Shown here piece by piece: positions 24,465 to 36,793 of a DNA stretch of 64,000 nt; within the stretch, counting starts at the first letter, position 1; every line of letters begins with the position of its first letter. Location of the stretch: the NCBI GenBank assembly GCA_034769895.1, contig CM068373.1, positions 202,906,134 to 202,970,133 on the forward strand. Reading direction: 5' to 3'. A program made the position numbers and the translations under genes. The notes under the pieces are model-generated. The model was given only the letters and a program-made list of their open reading frames with translations, did not search any database and was not told the origin of the DNA. Origin of the DNA: Magicicada septendecula (taxonomy: Eukaryota; Arthropoda; Insecta; Hemiptera; Cicadidae).

Positions 24465-27400
24465 ATTAAAAGAGCAGTGTTTGGACATTTTAAATATTTT
24501 AATTTGTGGTTATGACCTTGCATACTTAGAAAATGAAGTGTGGAAAACTGAACAATTAATGACGAATAATTTGTAAATAATTGATAGTGAAATTAGTTGT
24601 GTGTATTGTAACAAGGATGTAATGTAAACAATGTGTGTAGGTAATTGTTTTAATAATAATAATAATAATAAGATTATTTCAGTAGACTAAATAAATAATG
24701 AAAATAATTTTGAAGACAGTAATTAATGAATTGTAATTGTTTTGATAATAATTAAAATATGTTGTGTTTTTAATAATTGATTTAATTAAAATAATTTGAG
24801 ATGTTTAAACATTTTGATTGATTAAAATGTTATATAATTGAATTTTTCTAATAAATTGAAATTATTTTATGAGATTTGAATTTGACAATCATTAATAAAT
24901 AAATAAATGTTAAATTGTTTAGTATGGAATAACATTGTTGTTAAAATGTTTCAGAAGGTACAGGGAGTTATTGATATGTATATTTGTGTGCTTATGACAG
25001 GGTATGAGCGATGTCCTGTGAGTATAAATTTTATAATACACGTAAAATAGAGTAAAACGTTTACAGGTGTTGAAAAGATTTTAACTCAATGATGAAAATA
25101 ATTTGAGATAATTGTACTAAATAGAAACCATAATCAAAGGGTAGTAATAACTGAAATATGAGATAAAATAAATGTTAACAATGAATTTGAAATTTTTGAG
25201 GAATCTAATTGCAGTAAGTGATAAATAATGAAATGATGATATATAAAAGAGTTAATAAAAAAAAAAATTTCAAGGAATAATGTTTATAAGTTTCTGTATA
25301 AATTATTTAAAAAAGAATTGGTTGTTTAGTGTGAATGTAACAATGCTAATGATCAAGGTTAATGTATATTTGTTTATTATGTTATGTTATGTTTTCATAC
25401 AAGATGTGTGGATAATTTTGGGGGGGTTGAGTGGTGTTAATAGAAGTGCTATACTTGGGGAGTGTAGAAACTGCAAAGGTAGAAGAATTAATTTAGTTAG
25501 TAATATGCTATTGCTGTGGTGGCATGTGCCACGGTAGATAGCGGTAAGTGTTGGGGGTGACCGAGAGTGTTACCTCCATCGGAGGCCAAGATGGCGTAAA
25601 ATACGCAGCACACCTTTTGTATAATTTTATATTATATACTGATAGATTGCTGTGCCGTGTATAATAATGACGTAGAGAACATGCTTGAATTTAGAGTTGA
25701 TTTCCCCGACTTTTTGGGCGATTACTGCCTTACCAGCACTAATCGTGGTTTTGGATAGCTGTCAGCTATGGCCATAACGTAAGAACCTTGACCATAGCTG
25801 GCTTGAAATTGGTGTAAATTTGAAATCGATGGAGGGTGATTTAGGGGAAATCCCCGGAACTATGGAACAGCGGCTGCCACTCTGTTCGAGTAGGAACAGG
25901 TAACCAGGTGATAGACCCGTTTTAAGGGCATATAAATTTATAACATAGATATGATGATATCTGTCAATTTTAAAATGAAACGCTGAAGCAAGGACGCGGA
26001 GATGATAAATTCCTCCACCAATGCCGTCCTTGTGGAGGCAAATGGGCGCAACCGTCCACCAGCAGAAAACAATAGTGTGTGTGGCAGGGTGGTTGCTCAG
26101 AGGAGTAACGAATTAAAATTTTGTAACTTAACAATGGCAACTCGCTCTTGAAGTAATTAAATAATTGTTTGATTTGAGAAAATGGATACTGTAAATGTTT
26201 ATTATGTTTTGGTTATCATGTTTCAATGGGTCATTAATCTTGTTATGTTAGAGTGTAAGAATTATAAATATGTGTTATGTATTTTTCTTTATATAATTTT
26301 GTGTAGTATTTTTGAACAGAGGTCATTCACCTTGTCAAGAAAATCAGCTGGTTGCTGGAATTATAAACGTATTACGTCACTTACAAATAATTTATGAACT
26401 TTTCAATGTAACTAAATGCTTGAATATAACTAATGTTTGAATATAATGATTTTAATGTGTTAAAAGATTTTAAGAAATGATGATAAAGTAATTTGAGATA
26501 GTTGAGAATTTTAAAGGTAATGTAAAAGATAGATTTTGGGTGATTATTGTCTTGTTAGGATTTTTAGATCAGTCCATGTTGAGTTTAAAGGGGTACTAGA
26601 GATGAATAAATATTGTTGTGAATAAATATAGAATTTGAGATGTAATAGTGACACAGTAGCTATGGGGAAAATATGTAGAGTATTGATTGATATAGTGAGT
26701 TAATAAATAAGTGGAGATATTTTGTAGTAGTTGAAGGTGAAGTATTGGGAGAGTAATGAGTTGATGGGAATTTTGTAATGGGGGTGGTATGATGAGGAGT
26801 CAGCAACGAAAGGTGTTGGGACGGGAGGGACCGTTTAGTGCCGGAAAGGGTTGCCTAGGGGAAGTCCAGGGACCAGATAAGGGAATGAGCTTTGGGAGGG
26901 AAACACACATCCTGAGTACAAAGGGGTAAAGAGTATTTTTTTATATATAAGGGTAGAATGATGCGATTGAGTTGAGTAGTAAGTAGGTTTAGAGAATGTT
27001 TGATAAATGTTTTTGATAGAGGGGTGTCATATTAGTTAAAGCTGTTAGTGACGTTAGAGTCAGAAGGGGATTATAAGTATATATATATGCCAAGTTGAAT
27101 CAAGTTATTATGAATAATTAAATCACCCAAAATAATGGAGATTGAGAATGTTAAAGAAAGAGAGTCATAATAAAAATATAAAATTAATGGAAACAAGTGA
27201 CAGATTTTAATAGAAGTTGGAACTAATTAGAACAATAAATGTGTAATTTTTAATTAATTTAAATGTCAATTTTATTGTTAATTGTAATAATAACCATGTT
27301 AATTTTGAATGTCTTATTATATTATGTTTGAAGATACAATTTTTAAAGATGTGTAATGTATTTTATGATGTAGCCTATGTATAACCTATGTAGGTCAAGG

Positions 27401-28252
27401 TTGTTGACTTGACCCAGTTTGATCAGCTGATGGTTGATGTTATAAACTAGACCAGTTTTGGCAATGAAGTGATGCAAATTTGGTTGTTTAATTGATTTAA
27501 ATAATTTTAAATTTTCTGAATATTGAGAAGAGTATATTTTAATAAATCTAAAATTTTTTTGAAGAAAAAAAAATTTTTGTTTTTGTGCCTGCCATCTAAT
27601 TGATGTTTGAGTTTTAAGTGTATTATTGTTATGTGTATTACTAGTTTTTTATTGAATTATATTGTTTAGAAGAGAAGATATGTATAAACAAATGTTAGGG
27701 TAAGTGAATTCATGGTTAATAAGGTATTCAATTTGCTTTCTTTAAGATTGTTGGTAGTAGTGAAGAGAATTAGGGATTCATGTAAAAGATTTTTCTTATT
27801 GTGATTTTTGAGGGAATACCATTTGATTTTAACGGAAATGAATTTTGAATATAAAGAGAAATGTTTTGAAAATTTTGTTTAGTGAGTAATTATGAGTGTG
27901 TGTGCTAGCCCAGTAACTGCTAAAGGCAGCCCAGTATGCATGGTAAGGGGGAACGTATCGGTCGAGGATCTGGCACGGTATAAGACCAGGGGTTTGGATT
28001 TAGGGTAGCATGGTAGAAGGTTAGGTGCGCTGTGGTGCGTGTCTGTTCGATGTTATGGTGTTGGGATCTCATATAGAGAAGTCCAGTAATCTCGTTCAGG
28101 TGCAGCCATAGTAGCCGAGCCAGGGGGGTAGTTTACCCATGATGTATAAGAACAAATGGGGGGTTGTTGGCACCATATCCTCACCGATCCTCTTAGGGGT
28201 TTAACAATGAGATTTCTTCTGTTTCAACAGAAGATCTCTCATTGGGCGGTAT

Positions 28253-29045
28253 TGTAACGGGGCAAAAGGGAGGGGTTTTATTTTATTAAATATTTGTAAC
28301 AATTCATTTCATATGCGTGGCCAGTCACAGGTTGAATCTAAATCGTCGCAAACAAAGAACGCATAAGGCGAAGTCCATACAATGGAATGCGTCAACGTGC
28401 AATCACGCAATACCATTCTTAGAATTTTGAGACTGTGTGACACACACACACACCCAAATGCGCAGACACCAGCAGGTGCGCAACCGACGCCGCATTGTTA
28501 AAACAACATGGCCTGGAGAAGAATTTTGTCCAACATGTGCTCAGGGACAAGACGGAAACGAAACTAGACCACCTACTACAGTGACGTAAACCACGGGACA
28601 ACAAATATCGTCAACGTCCAGCACACGGGAGTTTGCACTTGTTAAATGTGCCACAGCTATGACTTTAACGCATAAGGCATTGCTTTCCGCCTTGTCCGAC
28701 AGAAATCTAGTTGGTGGGGATTTCGTGATCGCTTTTCCCAGTAACTCATCGATGCTCGCCTGCGCAGGCAGCCGGCCAAACAGGGCCCATTAATAAATTT
28801 CCAACATCAAGTAAAAGTGAGTGCCGTTTTGTCAAAATGCGGAAGTGAGCACAGGTTTTCGGAAAATGACATCATAAATTGTTTTCGGACATACAGATCG
28901 AGTTTTATGAGTGATGCACCACAAGGTCGGGGAGACTCCATGTTGCCGGCAGGGGTAGTGAGTAACGTATCTCAGAATACAGAAATATATTACATAAAAT
29001 GGGGCGTATTTAAATAAAGAGGGGGTTTTGTTTTGTAATGGTTTG

Positions 29046-29077
<32 letters not shown>

Positions 29078-29425
29078 AGCAGGCTGGGCTGCTTTCGTTA
29101 AGGTAAGATTTTAGATAATGTCGTAAATATTTCAAGAAAGTTGTATTTATTTTAAATTTTACTAGAGGTAATAAACTGATTTAAGAAATACAAAAATGAA
29201 CAAAAATAATTTGAAGTTCTGAAAATTTGAAGGATAAAATAAAATTTAATTTGTTTCTCTTTACAAATGCGAGTTGCGTCTGTTATTAACACAACCTTAA
29301 AATCATATTTGCATTTCCACGTTCGTGTGACGAATTCTGGGCCACGAGGGCAATACAAGGTAAGTGGAATAATTTATGAGTTAAATAATGTGATTTTAAT
29401 TTATTAATAAAGGTAATAAACATCA
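28253..29425 (+). repeat. LTR 5 of the array
   Basis: 1173 bp, TGTAAC...ACATCA. The GT tract (about 29043-29078) has a TT interruption not seen in the other LTRs. Confidence 0.85.
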
Positions 29426-31307
29426 TATTTGGCGCTTCTGAAGCAGGGACGGTTTTTGTAAATTAAAATTTAAATATAAAAACCACACCTACAAAGAAAA
29501 TGCAAGTATAGTTGAAAGGTTGAATAACAGTATGCAAAACATACGGAGAAGTATGTAATTTACGCATTACATAAAAGATAAATTTTGGGTGATTATTGTC
29601 TTGTTAGGATTTTTAGATCAGTCCATGTTGAGTTTAAAGGGGTACTAGAGATGAATAAATATTGTTGTGAATAAATGTACAATTTGAGATGTAATAGTGA
29701 CACAGTAGCTATGGGAAAAATATGTAGAATATTGATTGATATAGTGAGTTAATAAATAAGTGGAGATATTTTGTAGTAGTTGAAGGTGATGTATTGGGAG
29801 AGTAATGAGTTGATGGGAATTTTGTAAGGGGGGTGGTGTGATGAGGAGTCAGCAACGAAAGGTGTTGGGATGGGAAGGGACCGTTTAGCGCCGGAAAGGG
29901 TTGCTTAGGGGAAGTCCAAGAACCAGATAAGGGAATGAGCTTTGGGAGGGAAACACACATCCTGAGTACAAAGGGGTAAAGAGTATTTTTTTATATATAA
30001 GGGTAGAATGATGCGATTGAGTTGAGTAGTAAGTAGGTTTAGAGAATGTTTGATAGATGTTTTTGATAGAGGGGTGTCATATTAGTTAAAGCTGTTAGTG
30101 ACGTTAGAGTCAGAAGGGGATTATAAGTGTATATATATATATGCCAAGTTGAATCAAGTTATTATGAATAATTAAATCACCCAAACTAATGGAGATTGAG
30201 AATGTTAAAGAAAGAGAGTCATAATAAAAATATAAAATTAATGGAAACAAGTGACAGATTTTAATAGAAGTTGGAACTAATTAGAGCAATAAATGTGTAA
30301 TTTTTAATTAATTTAAATGTCAATTTTATTGTTAATTGTAATAATAACCATGTTAATTTTGAATGTCTTATTATATTATGTTTGAAGATAAAATTTTTAA
30401 AGATGTTTAATGTAATTTATGGTGTAGCCTATGTATAACCTATGTAGGTCAAGGTTGTTGACTTGACCCAGTTTGATCAGCTGATGGTTGATGTTATAAA
30501 CTAGTCCAGTTTTGGCAATGAAGTGATGCAAATTTGGTTGTTTAATTGATTTAAATAATTTTAAATTTTCTGAATATTGAGAAGAGTATATTTTAATAAA
30601 TCTAAAATTTTTTTGAAGAAAAAAAATTTTGGTTTTGTGCCTGCCATCTAATTGATGTTTGAGTTTTAAGTGTATTATTGTTATGTGTATTACTAGTTTT
30701 TTTTATTGAATTATATTGTTTAGAAGAGAAGATATGTATAAACAAATGTTAGGGTAAGTGAATTCATGGTTAATAAGGTATTCAATTTGTTTTCTTTAAG
30801 ATTGTTGGTAGTAGTGAAGAGAATTAGGGATTCATGTAAAAGATTTTTTTTATTGTGATTTTTGAGGGAATACCATTTGATTTTAACGGAAATGAATTTT
30901 GAATATAAAGAGAAATGTTTTGAAAATTTTGTTTTGTGTGTAATTATGAGTGTGTGTGCTAGCCCAGTAACTGGTAAAGGCAGCCCAGTGTGCATGGTAA
31001 GGGGGAACGTATCGGTCGAGGATCTGGCATGGTATAAGACCAGGGGTTTGGATTTAGGGGTAGCATGGTAGAAGGTTAGGTGCGCTGTGGTGCGTGTCTG
31101 TTCGATGTTATGGTGTTGGGATCTCATATAGAGAAGTCCAGTAATCTCGTTCAGGTGCAGCCATAGTAGCCGAGCCAGGGGGGTAGTTTACCCATGATGT
31201 ATAAGAACAAATGGGGGTTGTTGGCACCATATCCTCACCGATCCTCTTAGGGGTTTAACAATGAGATTTCTTCTGTTTCAACAGAAGATCTCTCATTGGG
31301 GGGGTAT
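29426..31307 (+). mobile_element. Array internal region 6 with a 3.46 kb internal deletion
   Basis: Only 1882 bp remains. Primer-binding-site-like sequence at 29430-29449 and about 120 bp of leader are followed, at about 29568, by sequence that in complete units lies 3.46 kb further on (equivalent to about 6970). The deletion removes both ORFs and the first GC-rich block. Hairpin 31260-31297 and a seven-G tract precede LTR 6. Little microhomology is visible at the junction. Confidence 0.8.
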
Positions 31308-32093
31308 TGTAACGGGGCAAAAGGAGGGGTTTTATTTTATTAAATATTTGTAACAATTCATTTCATATGCGTGGCCAGTCACAGGTTGAATCTAAATCGT
31401 CGCAAACAAAGAACGCATAAGGCGAAGTCCATACAATGGAATGCGTCAACGTGCAATCACGCAATACCATTCTTAAAATTTTGAGACTGTGTGACACACA
31501 CACACCCAAACGCGCAGACACCAGCAGGTGCGCAACCGACGCCGCATTGTTAAAACAACATGGCCTGGAGAAGAATTTTGTCCAACATGTGCTCAGGGTC
31601 AAGACGGAAACGAAACTAGACCACGCCTACTACAGTGACGTAAACCACGGGACAACAAATATCGTCAACGTCCAGCACACGGGAGTTTGCACTTGTTAAA
31701 TGTGCCACAGCGATGACTTTAACGCATAAGGCATTGCTTTCCGCCTTGTCCGACAGAATCTAGTTGGTGGGGATTTCGTGAACGCTCTTCCCAGTAACTC
31801 ATCGACGCTCGCCTGTGCAGGCAGCCGGCCAAACAGGGCCCATTAATAAATTTCCAACATCAAGTAAAAGTGAGTGCCGTTTTGTCAAAATGCGGAAGTG
31901 AGCACAGGTTTTCGGAAAATGACATCATAAATTGTTTTCGGACATACAGATCGAGTTTTATAAGTGATGCACCACAAGGTCGGGGAGACTCCATGTTGCC
32001 GGCAGGGGTAGTGAGTAACGTATCTCAGAATACAGAAATATATTACATAAAATGGAGCGTATTTAAATAAAGAGGGGGTTTTGTTTTGTAATG

Positions 32094-32132
<39 letters not shown>

Positions 32133-32480
32133 CAGGCTGGGCTGCTTTCGTTAAGGTAAGATTTTAGATAATGTCGTAAATATTTCAAGAAAGTTGTATT
32201 TATTTTAAATTTTACTAGAGGCAATAAACTGATTTAAGAAATACAAAAAGGAACAAAAATAATTTGAAGTTCTGAAAATTTGAAGGATAAAATAAAATTT
32301 AATTTGTTTCTCTTTATACAAATGCGAGTTGTGTCTGTTATTAACACAACCTTAAAATCATATTTGCATTTCCACGTTCGTGTGACGAATTCTGGGCCAC
32401 GAGGGCAATACAAGGTAAGTGGAATAATTTATGAGTTAAATAATGTGATTTTAATTTATTAATAAAGGTAATAAACATCA
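31308..32480 (+). repeat. LTR 6, right terminus of the array
   Basis: 1173 bp, ends AATAAACATCA at 32480. Following sequence (CAATATAAATCTC) has no match to the internal region, so this is the true 3' end of the array. If integration made a 4-bp duplication it would read CAAT here; the partner lies outside the window. Confidence 0.85.
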
Positions 32481-35121
32481 CAATATAAATCTCAAATATA
32501 TGTATGCCATGTTAGGATTAGTAACATGTTGTAATCATTAGTTATAAGGTAGAAGTAAGCAAAATTGTAATAGTGCAAAATGTGTGCAAGCAAAACCAAC
32601 AGTGCAAGTTTTAAATTTTAAAGAAAGTGCGTAACTTTTCAAGAAGAAAAAAAAATTAATGTATTTCTTAAATAATCAATTTTTTTTATACCAAGTGGGG
32701 GTATATATAACGATTCATAAAGCTGACCCATCGGATCGTTATATGAAAGTGTCATACTGTGCGAGTATAGTGGCGTAAGCAAGAGAGAGAGGGTATAAAA
32801 GTAACTATCTCTTTCTAACATCGCCACTGCTACGAATGTTGCCGGCACAGACATGAATTTTTATTCAATTATTTTTATTAGTTAAAACTACAATATCTTC
32901 AAAACTAATAAATATACAGCAATTCTGAAACCTGCATAGTGTTCAGCAATTAATGCTCTATAAGTAGCCAAAATATCAACAAATATAATTAACATTTAAA
33001 GAAGTTATACAGAAGAAGAACGCCAAGAGAAATAACTAGAGAATTAGGCTAGGTACGAATTAGGTGTTTTCACACACTTACAGAGATAGACCTAAGCAAT
33101 AATATTCTGTGGTCAGATCTGTGAAATCACGTTTGCAAATACCCATAATCAAACGATTTGCGAACAGAGGAAGTATGAAATTACCCAGTAATTCTCTACC
33201 ATCTCAAACCTGTTAAGGGGCGTTTGGTCGACTTGTTCGATATTGTTTCAAATGGAAAACGCATGATTTATTTGGAACAACCAATCACAAAGCTGTATTC
33301 AGAAGAGATGCCAACTCAGACTTGGGGAATCGAGCACTCTTCGTTCGAACATTAAATAGGCAAGACATGTGTTAGAAACGAGCTAGATTTCGCAAACCAC
33401 ACAAAGTTTTATTTAAATAACAGTTCGAGAAGTGGTCCGCAGTAGCAGAGGAACTAGTAAAGTTCATTAATAAATACTCTCACTGTGTAACAACTCATTA
33501 ATTAATTAAAAAATTAATTAAATAATTAATTAATTGTGAAGTGACCTGTGTACCAGAGTAGCTACAGCATCTGTAAGCGCCCAGGGTCATCGGGCAACGA
33601 TATTGGTCAACAACAATTTCTTCTGAGCCGAACCATCAAAAGGAGGATCTCTACGGATTCCTATCTACGGTCGACGCATCAATCAGTAAGAAATATATTC
33701 ATTGATCAATGAAATATATAATAAATCAATAAACAATTTTAAAAGACACTAAGTAAATTGATAATTTGTATTTAAACATTAAGATTAGTAATAACGTAAT
33801 ATAGGAGTGCTGAATGGAGAGTGAGGTGTAGTATTGAACGTGCAAATTATTGCAGACCCTTTCTTTAGCACTGATTTGGGAGATATAAACTTTCCTAATT
33901 AAACCCGATAAGAACAATTGGTCGTTTGGACGTTTTAATCTTCACTTTTCATGCACACTCATTAATAATAAGAGTTAGGTTAGCAATAAGTCCATAACTT
34001 AGCTTTGAAAGAACATTAATAAAATAACATTTAATCGTTAATTAAACAAACTTCAACAAATTTTAAAGTGTTATTTGTAACGATTCCCCTTGAATTCCAC
34101 ACTCACTGAACGAATCCTGAGATAGTGTGTCTCTATGCTCTGAGCTAAGCTGAGTCCACGTCATTTGTATCTGAGATTTGTTCTGGCGCCCAGGTAAAGT
34201 AAAAAAGTCATGGGTAAGTAACATTTTTCTATCATTATATTTATAGAAAGTAGATTGATAGTGAAAAAGGTCTTTATATAATTTGTCACCGCAAATAAAA
34301 GGCATATGTAAATTGACAAATATAATATATAAAGAGAAGGTGTTATAACGTTTATTGACATCCTCTTTGCAGGACAAACGCTCTTGTGTCTGGTTGTTAA
34401 TAAGAAGGGCTAATAACTGAAACCACTGGTAAGACTAAGGCGGGGGTTGTGACTACAAGTAAAATTAGTAAGACCTTATGCTCAATGTTCAAATGTGTAC
34501 TATTTAAGGGGAATTCATAGCGGAATAGTGGATTCTTGGTCACCTTTCTGTAAGTGCCAAATTGCACTAGTAACATGGTCGTCAATAATAGTAATGTCTT
34601 CAGTTTTTTGGGCATAGAAAAAAATCAACATTAAGTCATTCTTTTCGGTCATATAAGTACAATGCAGCAGAGCTCAACTGCCATCAGTGTTTTTAATGTT
34701 TCTGATAAAACAATGTTTTAATATTCACAAAACGTTTAAAAATTACTTTTGAGGAGAAACATTAAAGCAAAAATGGAATTTGCGGCAAGCTTATCTGTAA
34801 CATTAAAGGTTTTACCAGTGTGCCGTTTGTGCTGAATCTATCGACCAAGACGCTAATGTTAAGAAAGAAAACACTTTGATATATTTAGCAGTTAAGTCTC
34901 TTCTACTACCACGGTAATCTGACTGTAATGTGAACATCTGGAATATGTTTTTATAAATCCATGTATACATTAACAGAAGAATGTAACAACTAACTACTGC
35001 AGGAGGTCACTGTAATTGGGGAGTCAAAATTAACTCCCGTCATTGTCTTACTGTATGTTTTAAAATGTGTTGTCAAGGCAACGAGTATGCTAATACAAAA
35101 TGCATGGCATTGAGAATTGTG

Positions 35122-35208
35122 ATATAAAAGGAGTAACTTGTGTTTCAACAAGTTTCAGAAATGCAAAACATATTTACAATTATATTCTTATTATTATTAA
35201 CTTATTAA
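35122..35208 (+). promoter_or_regulatory. Possible TATA promoter and truncated signal-peptide start
   Basis: GATATAAAAGGAG lies about 35 bases before an ATG at 35161. The ATG opens 15 codons (MQNIFTIIFLLLLTY) shaped like a secretory signal peptide, then a stop. It could be the first exon of a decayed secreted-protein gene, or chance in AT-rich DNA. Confidence 0.2.
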
Positions 35209-36632
35209 ACATTGTTGGAAGATAGCGTTTACGTGTCCATTTTAACTACTTTAATAATTTGTACGCATATTAAAATTTAACGTACGTCTAACGTAGCAAG
35301 CACAGTTATGGAAACTTGTAGAAGCAAACAAGTTGTAGAAGCGAGACAACAGTTTGATGTTAATGTCAAACAATCTACAGTCAGTCATTCTTTTTCTCCT
35401 TGTGTCAGAGTTGATAAATCCAAATCTTTGTGGTAGTCGTCAAGTTGTTTACTTCCTTTTTAAGATAAAAATTAATTATCAGTGTACGCAGATACTTCAT
35501 TTTAATAGTTATAGATTCAGTTATTATTATCAGAAGCACATAATTGGAAACAAAACATAAAATATCAGTAAATATTACCTAATTTTTTAGTATCTAAAGT
35601 GAATATCTAAAAAGATTTACGACAATACTGTAAACACAAATCTATAGGAAATCATTTTATGTAACTGCTTTGCTGTGTATAAGGCTTTACTAATGGCCCC
35701 TGTACATACTTCACAAAGCTTTGTAGCCATACTTTTGACCATAGTAACGATCGTATAAGACGGTCTTAACTCCACAAATCTATCTCGTATTTTCTTTAAG
35801 AAATATTTTCACTTCTCTAATGGCGACCACTTAAACAGTCACGTGATCTTTCCAAACTATGTTCCTGTCACTGAGTTTATGAAAGATCTCAGTGACCCCT
35901 CGGGGAAGATTCAAACAGTGCTGTGAAATGTTTATCACAAAATAGCAATGTGCATTCAGCATTAATGAAGATGTTCCTTCGAGAAAAGCAATTGACGCGT
36001 CTCCGTGGAAATTTAAATGAGTAATTTTTTCTAATTTCCTGTAAAACACAAAATTATAATTCCCTAAATTACAGGCAAAATGTAAAGCAATGTTACAATA
36101 TTATACATTCCACGATATTTTGTTTCTGCAACACTTTTGTTTGTAGAACTTGAAGCGCTTTTGGTCCACGTAACTGATGGCAATATGTTTCACATCTTCA
36201 TAACGTAAAAATCTTCTCCTACAGTATACTGAAACCATCACGTGTGGCACACAAAGACAACTCATAAATTGTAAAAATGTGTAAGTTATTGATGTACTCT
36301 ATGTAACAGGGTTTTACACATTTTTAAATGGAAATACCATTAAACAACTAACATTTGTTTGTTTGTTTATGTTTGTTAACAGCTAAGAGCTGTGTCTACA
36401 AAACGATACACTTTTAGTAAAGCCTGTAATCGACAAAGATAGTTAAAAAGTCACGTAAGGCGCAATAAACTCTTAGTAGCATTGATGATCAAAATATATT
36501 GAATTCGATAACTTTGTAACTCCAAATTCAGAGCCATTAAAAAGTACAAAATGAAAACTTGCAGGAAAAATTTTTTAAATCCTTATCTTGAGTAAATTCT
36601 TAAACTCTCTTCGGTGTATATGCATGTACATA

Positions 36633-36634
<2 letters not shown>

Positions 36635-36663
<29 letters not shown>
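36635..36663. repeat. (GT)n microsatellite
   Basis: Pure GT dinucleotide run of about 29 bases, outside any element recognised here. Confidence 0.9.
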
Positions 36664-36666
<3 letters not shown>

Positions 36667-36793
36667 TAAGATATGTTGTCAAGACAAATATTTGGTTAGT
36701 AAAAAATGCTTTGTGTTGATAAGGACAATATATATTTGCTGTTTTACCAAGTTATGGGATAAGAGATAGTCAGTTGGAATTCATTGCCTAGAT

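Larger units (their letters stand above)
22901..28252 (+). mobile_element. Array internal region 5 (complete, 5352 bp)
   Basis: Primer-binding-site-like sequence 22905-22924; ORF A 23124-23606; ORF B 23763-24464; GC-richer blocks at about 25530-26100, 26780-26910 and 27905-28252; hairpin 28206-28243. Its G-tract is interrupted (GGGCGG), which would weaken it as a polypurine primer. It keeps the 14-bp segment near 26210 that regions 2 and 4 lack. Confidence 0.82.
1..32480 (+). mobile_element. Tandem array of a non-autonomous LTR retrotransposon (LTR-sharing macrosatellite)
   Basis: The same order of sequence recurs about every 6.5 kb: unit landmarks (start of the AACAATAGT block) lie at 1, 6529, 13027, 19558 and 26068. 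A 1.15-1.18 kb segment in each unit has LTR hallmarks: it begins TGTAAC, ends ACATCA, is preceded by a G-tract plus TAT, and is followed four bases later by a TGGCGC primer-binding-site-like sequence. Units are head to tail and share single LTRs, so this is not a set of independent insertions with their own target duplications. Similarity stops at 32480, exactly where an LTR should end. The left end lies outside the window. No reverse transcriptase, integrase or protease is recognisable in any unit, so the element is non-autonomous. Alternatives are a macrosatellite that captured an LTR element, or partly an assembly artefact. Confidence 0.88.
32481..36785. other. Unclassified AT-rich DNA right of the array
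   Basis: No gene recognised. Weak items: a TATAAAA-type box near 32796 with an unusual (GA)n stretch before it; a stretch at about 33380-33690 (polyadenylation hexamers, then an AATTAATT-rich run, then AAGCGCCCAGGG and a purine-rich leader) that looks like the LTR-leader junction of a decayed insect retroelement; a 72-codon minus-strand ORF at 34397-34615 with a hydrophobic N-terminus; and a TATA box near 35124 followed by a signal-peptide-like start at 35161. None is strong enough to call a gene. Confidence 0.4.

Noticed and set aside
1..32480. CRISPR array or rDNA-like tandem genes
   Set aside because: The repeat period is 6.5 kb with LTR structure; there are no short spaced repeats and no rRNA or tRNA sequence recognised.
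34063..34377. Minus-strand 104-codon ORF, and a TGGCGCCC-type motif at about 34184 as a primer-binding site
   Set aside because: The product matches nothing I know. The upstream part could be an LTR edge only if the LTR were under 100 bp, and no second LTR is seen.
35831..36049. Minus-strand 72-codon ORF behind an acceptor-like TTTTACAG as a gene exon
   Set aside because: No family resemblance, no partner exon, and two frames are equally open.
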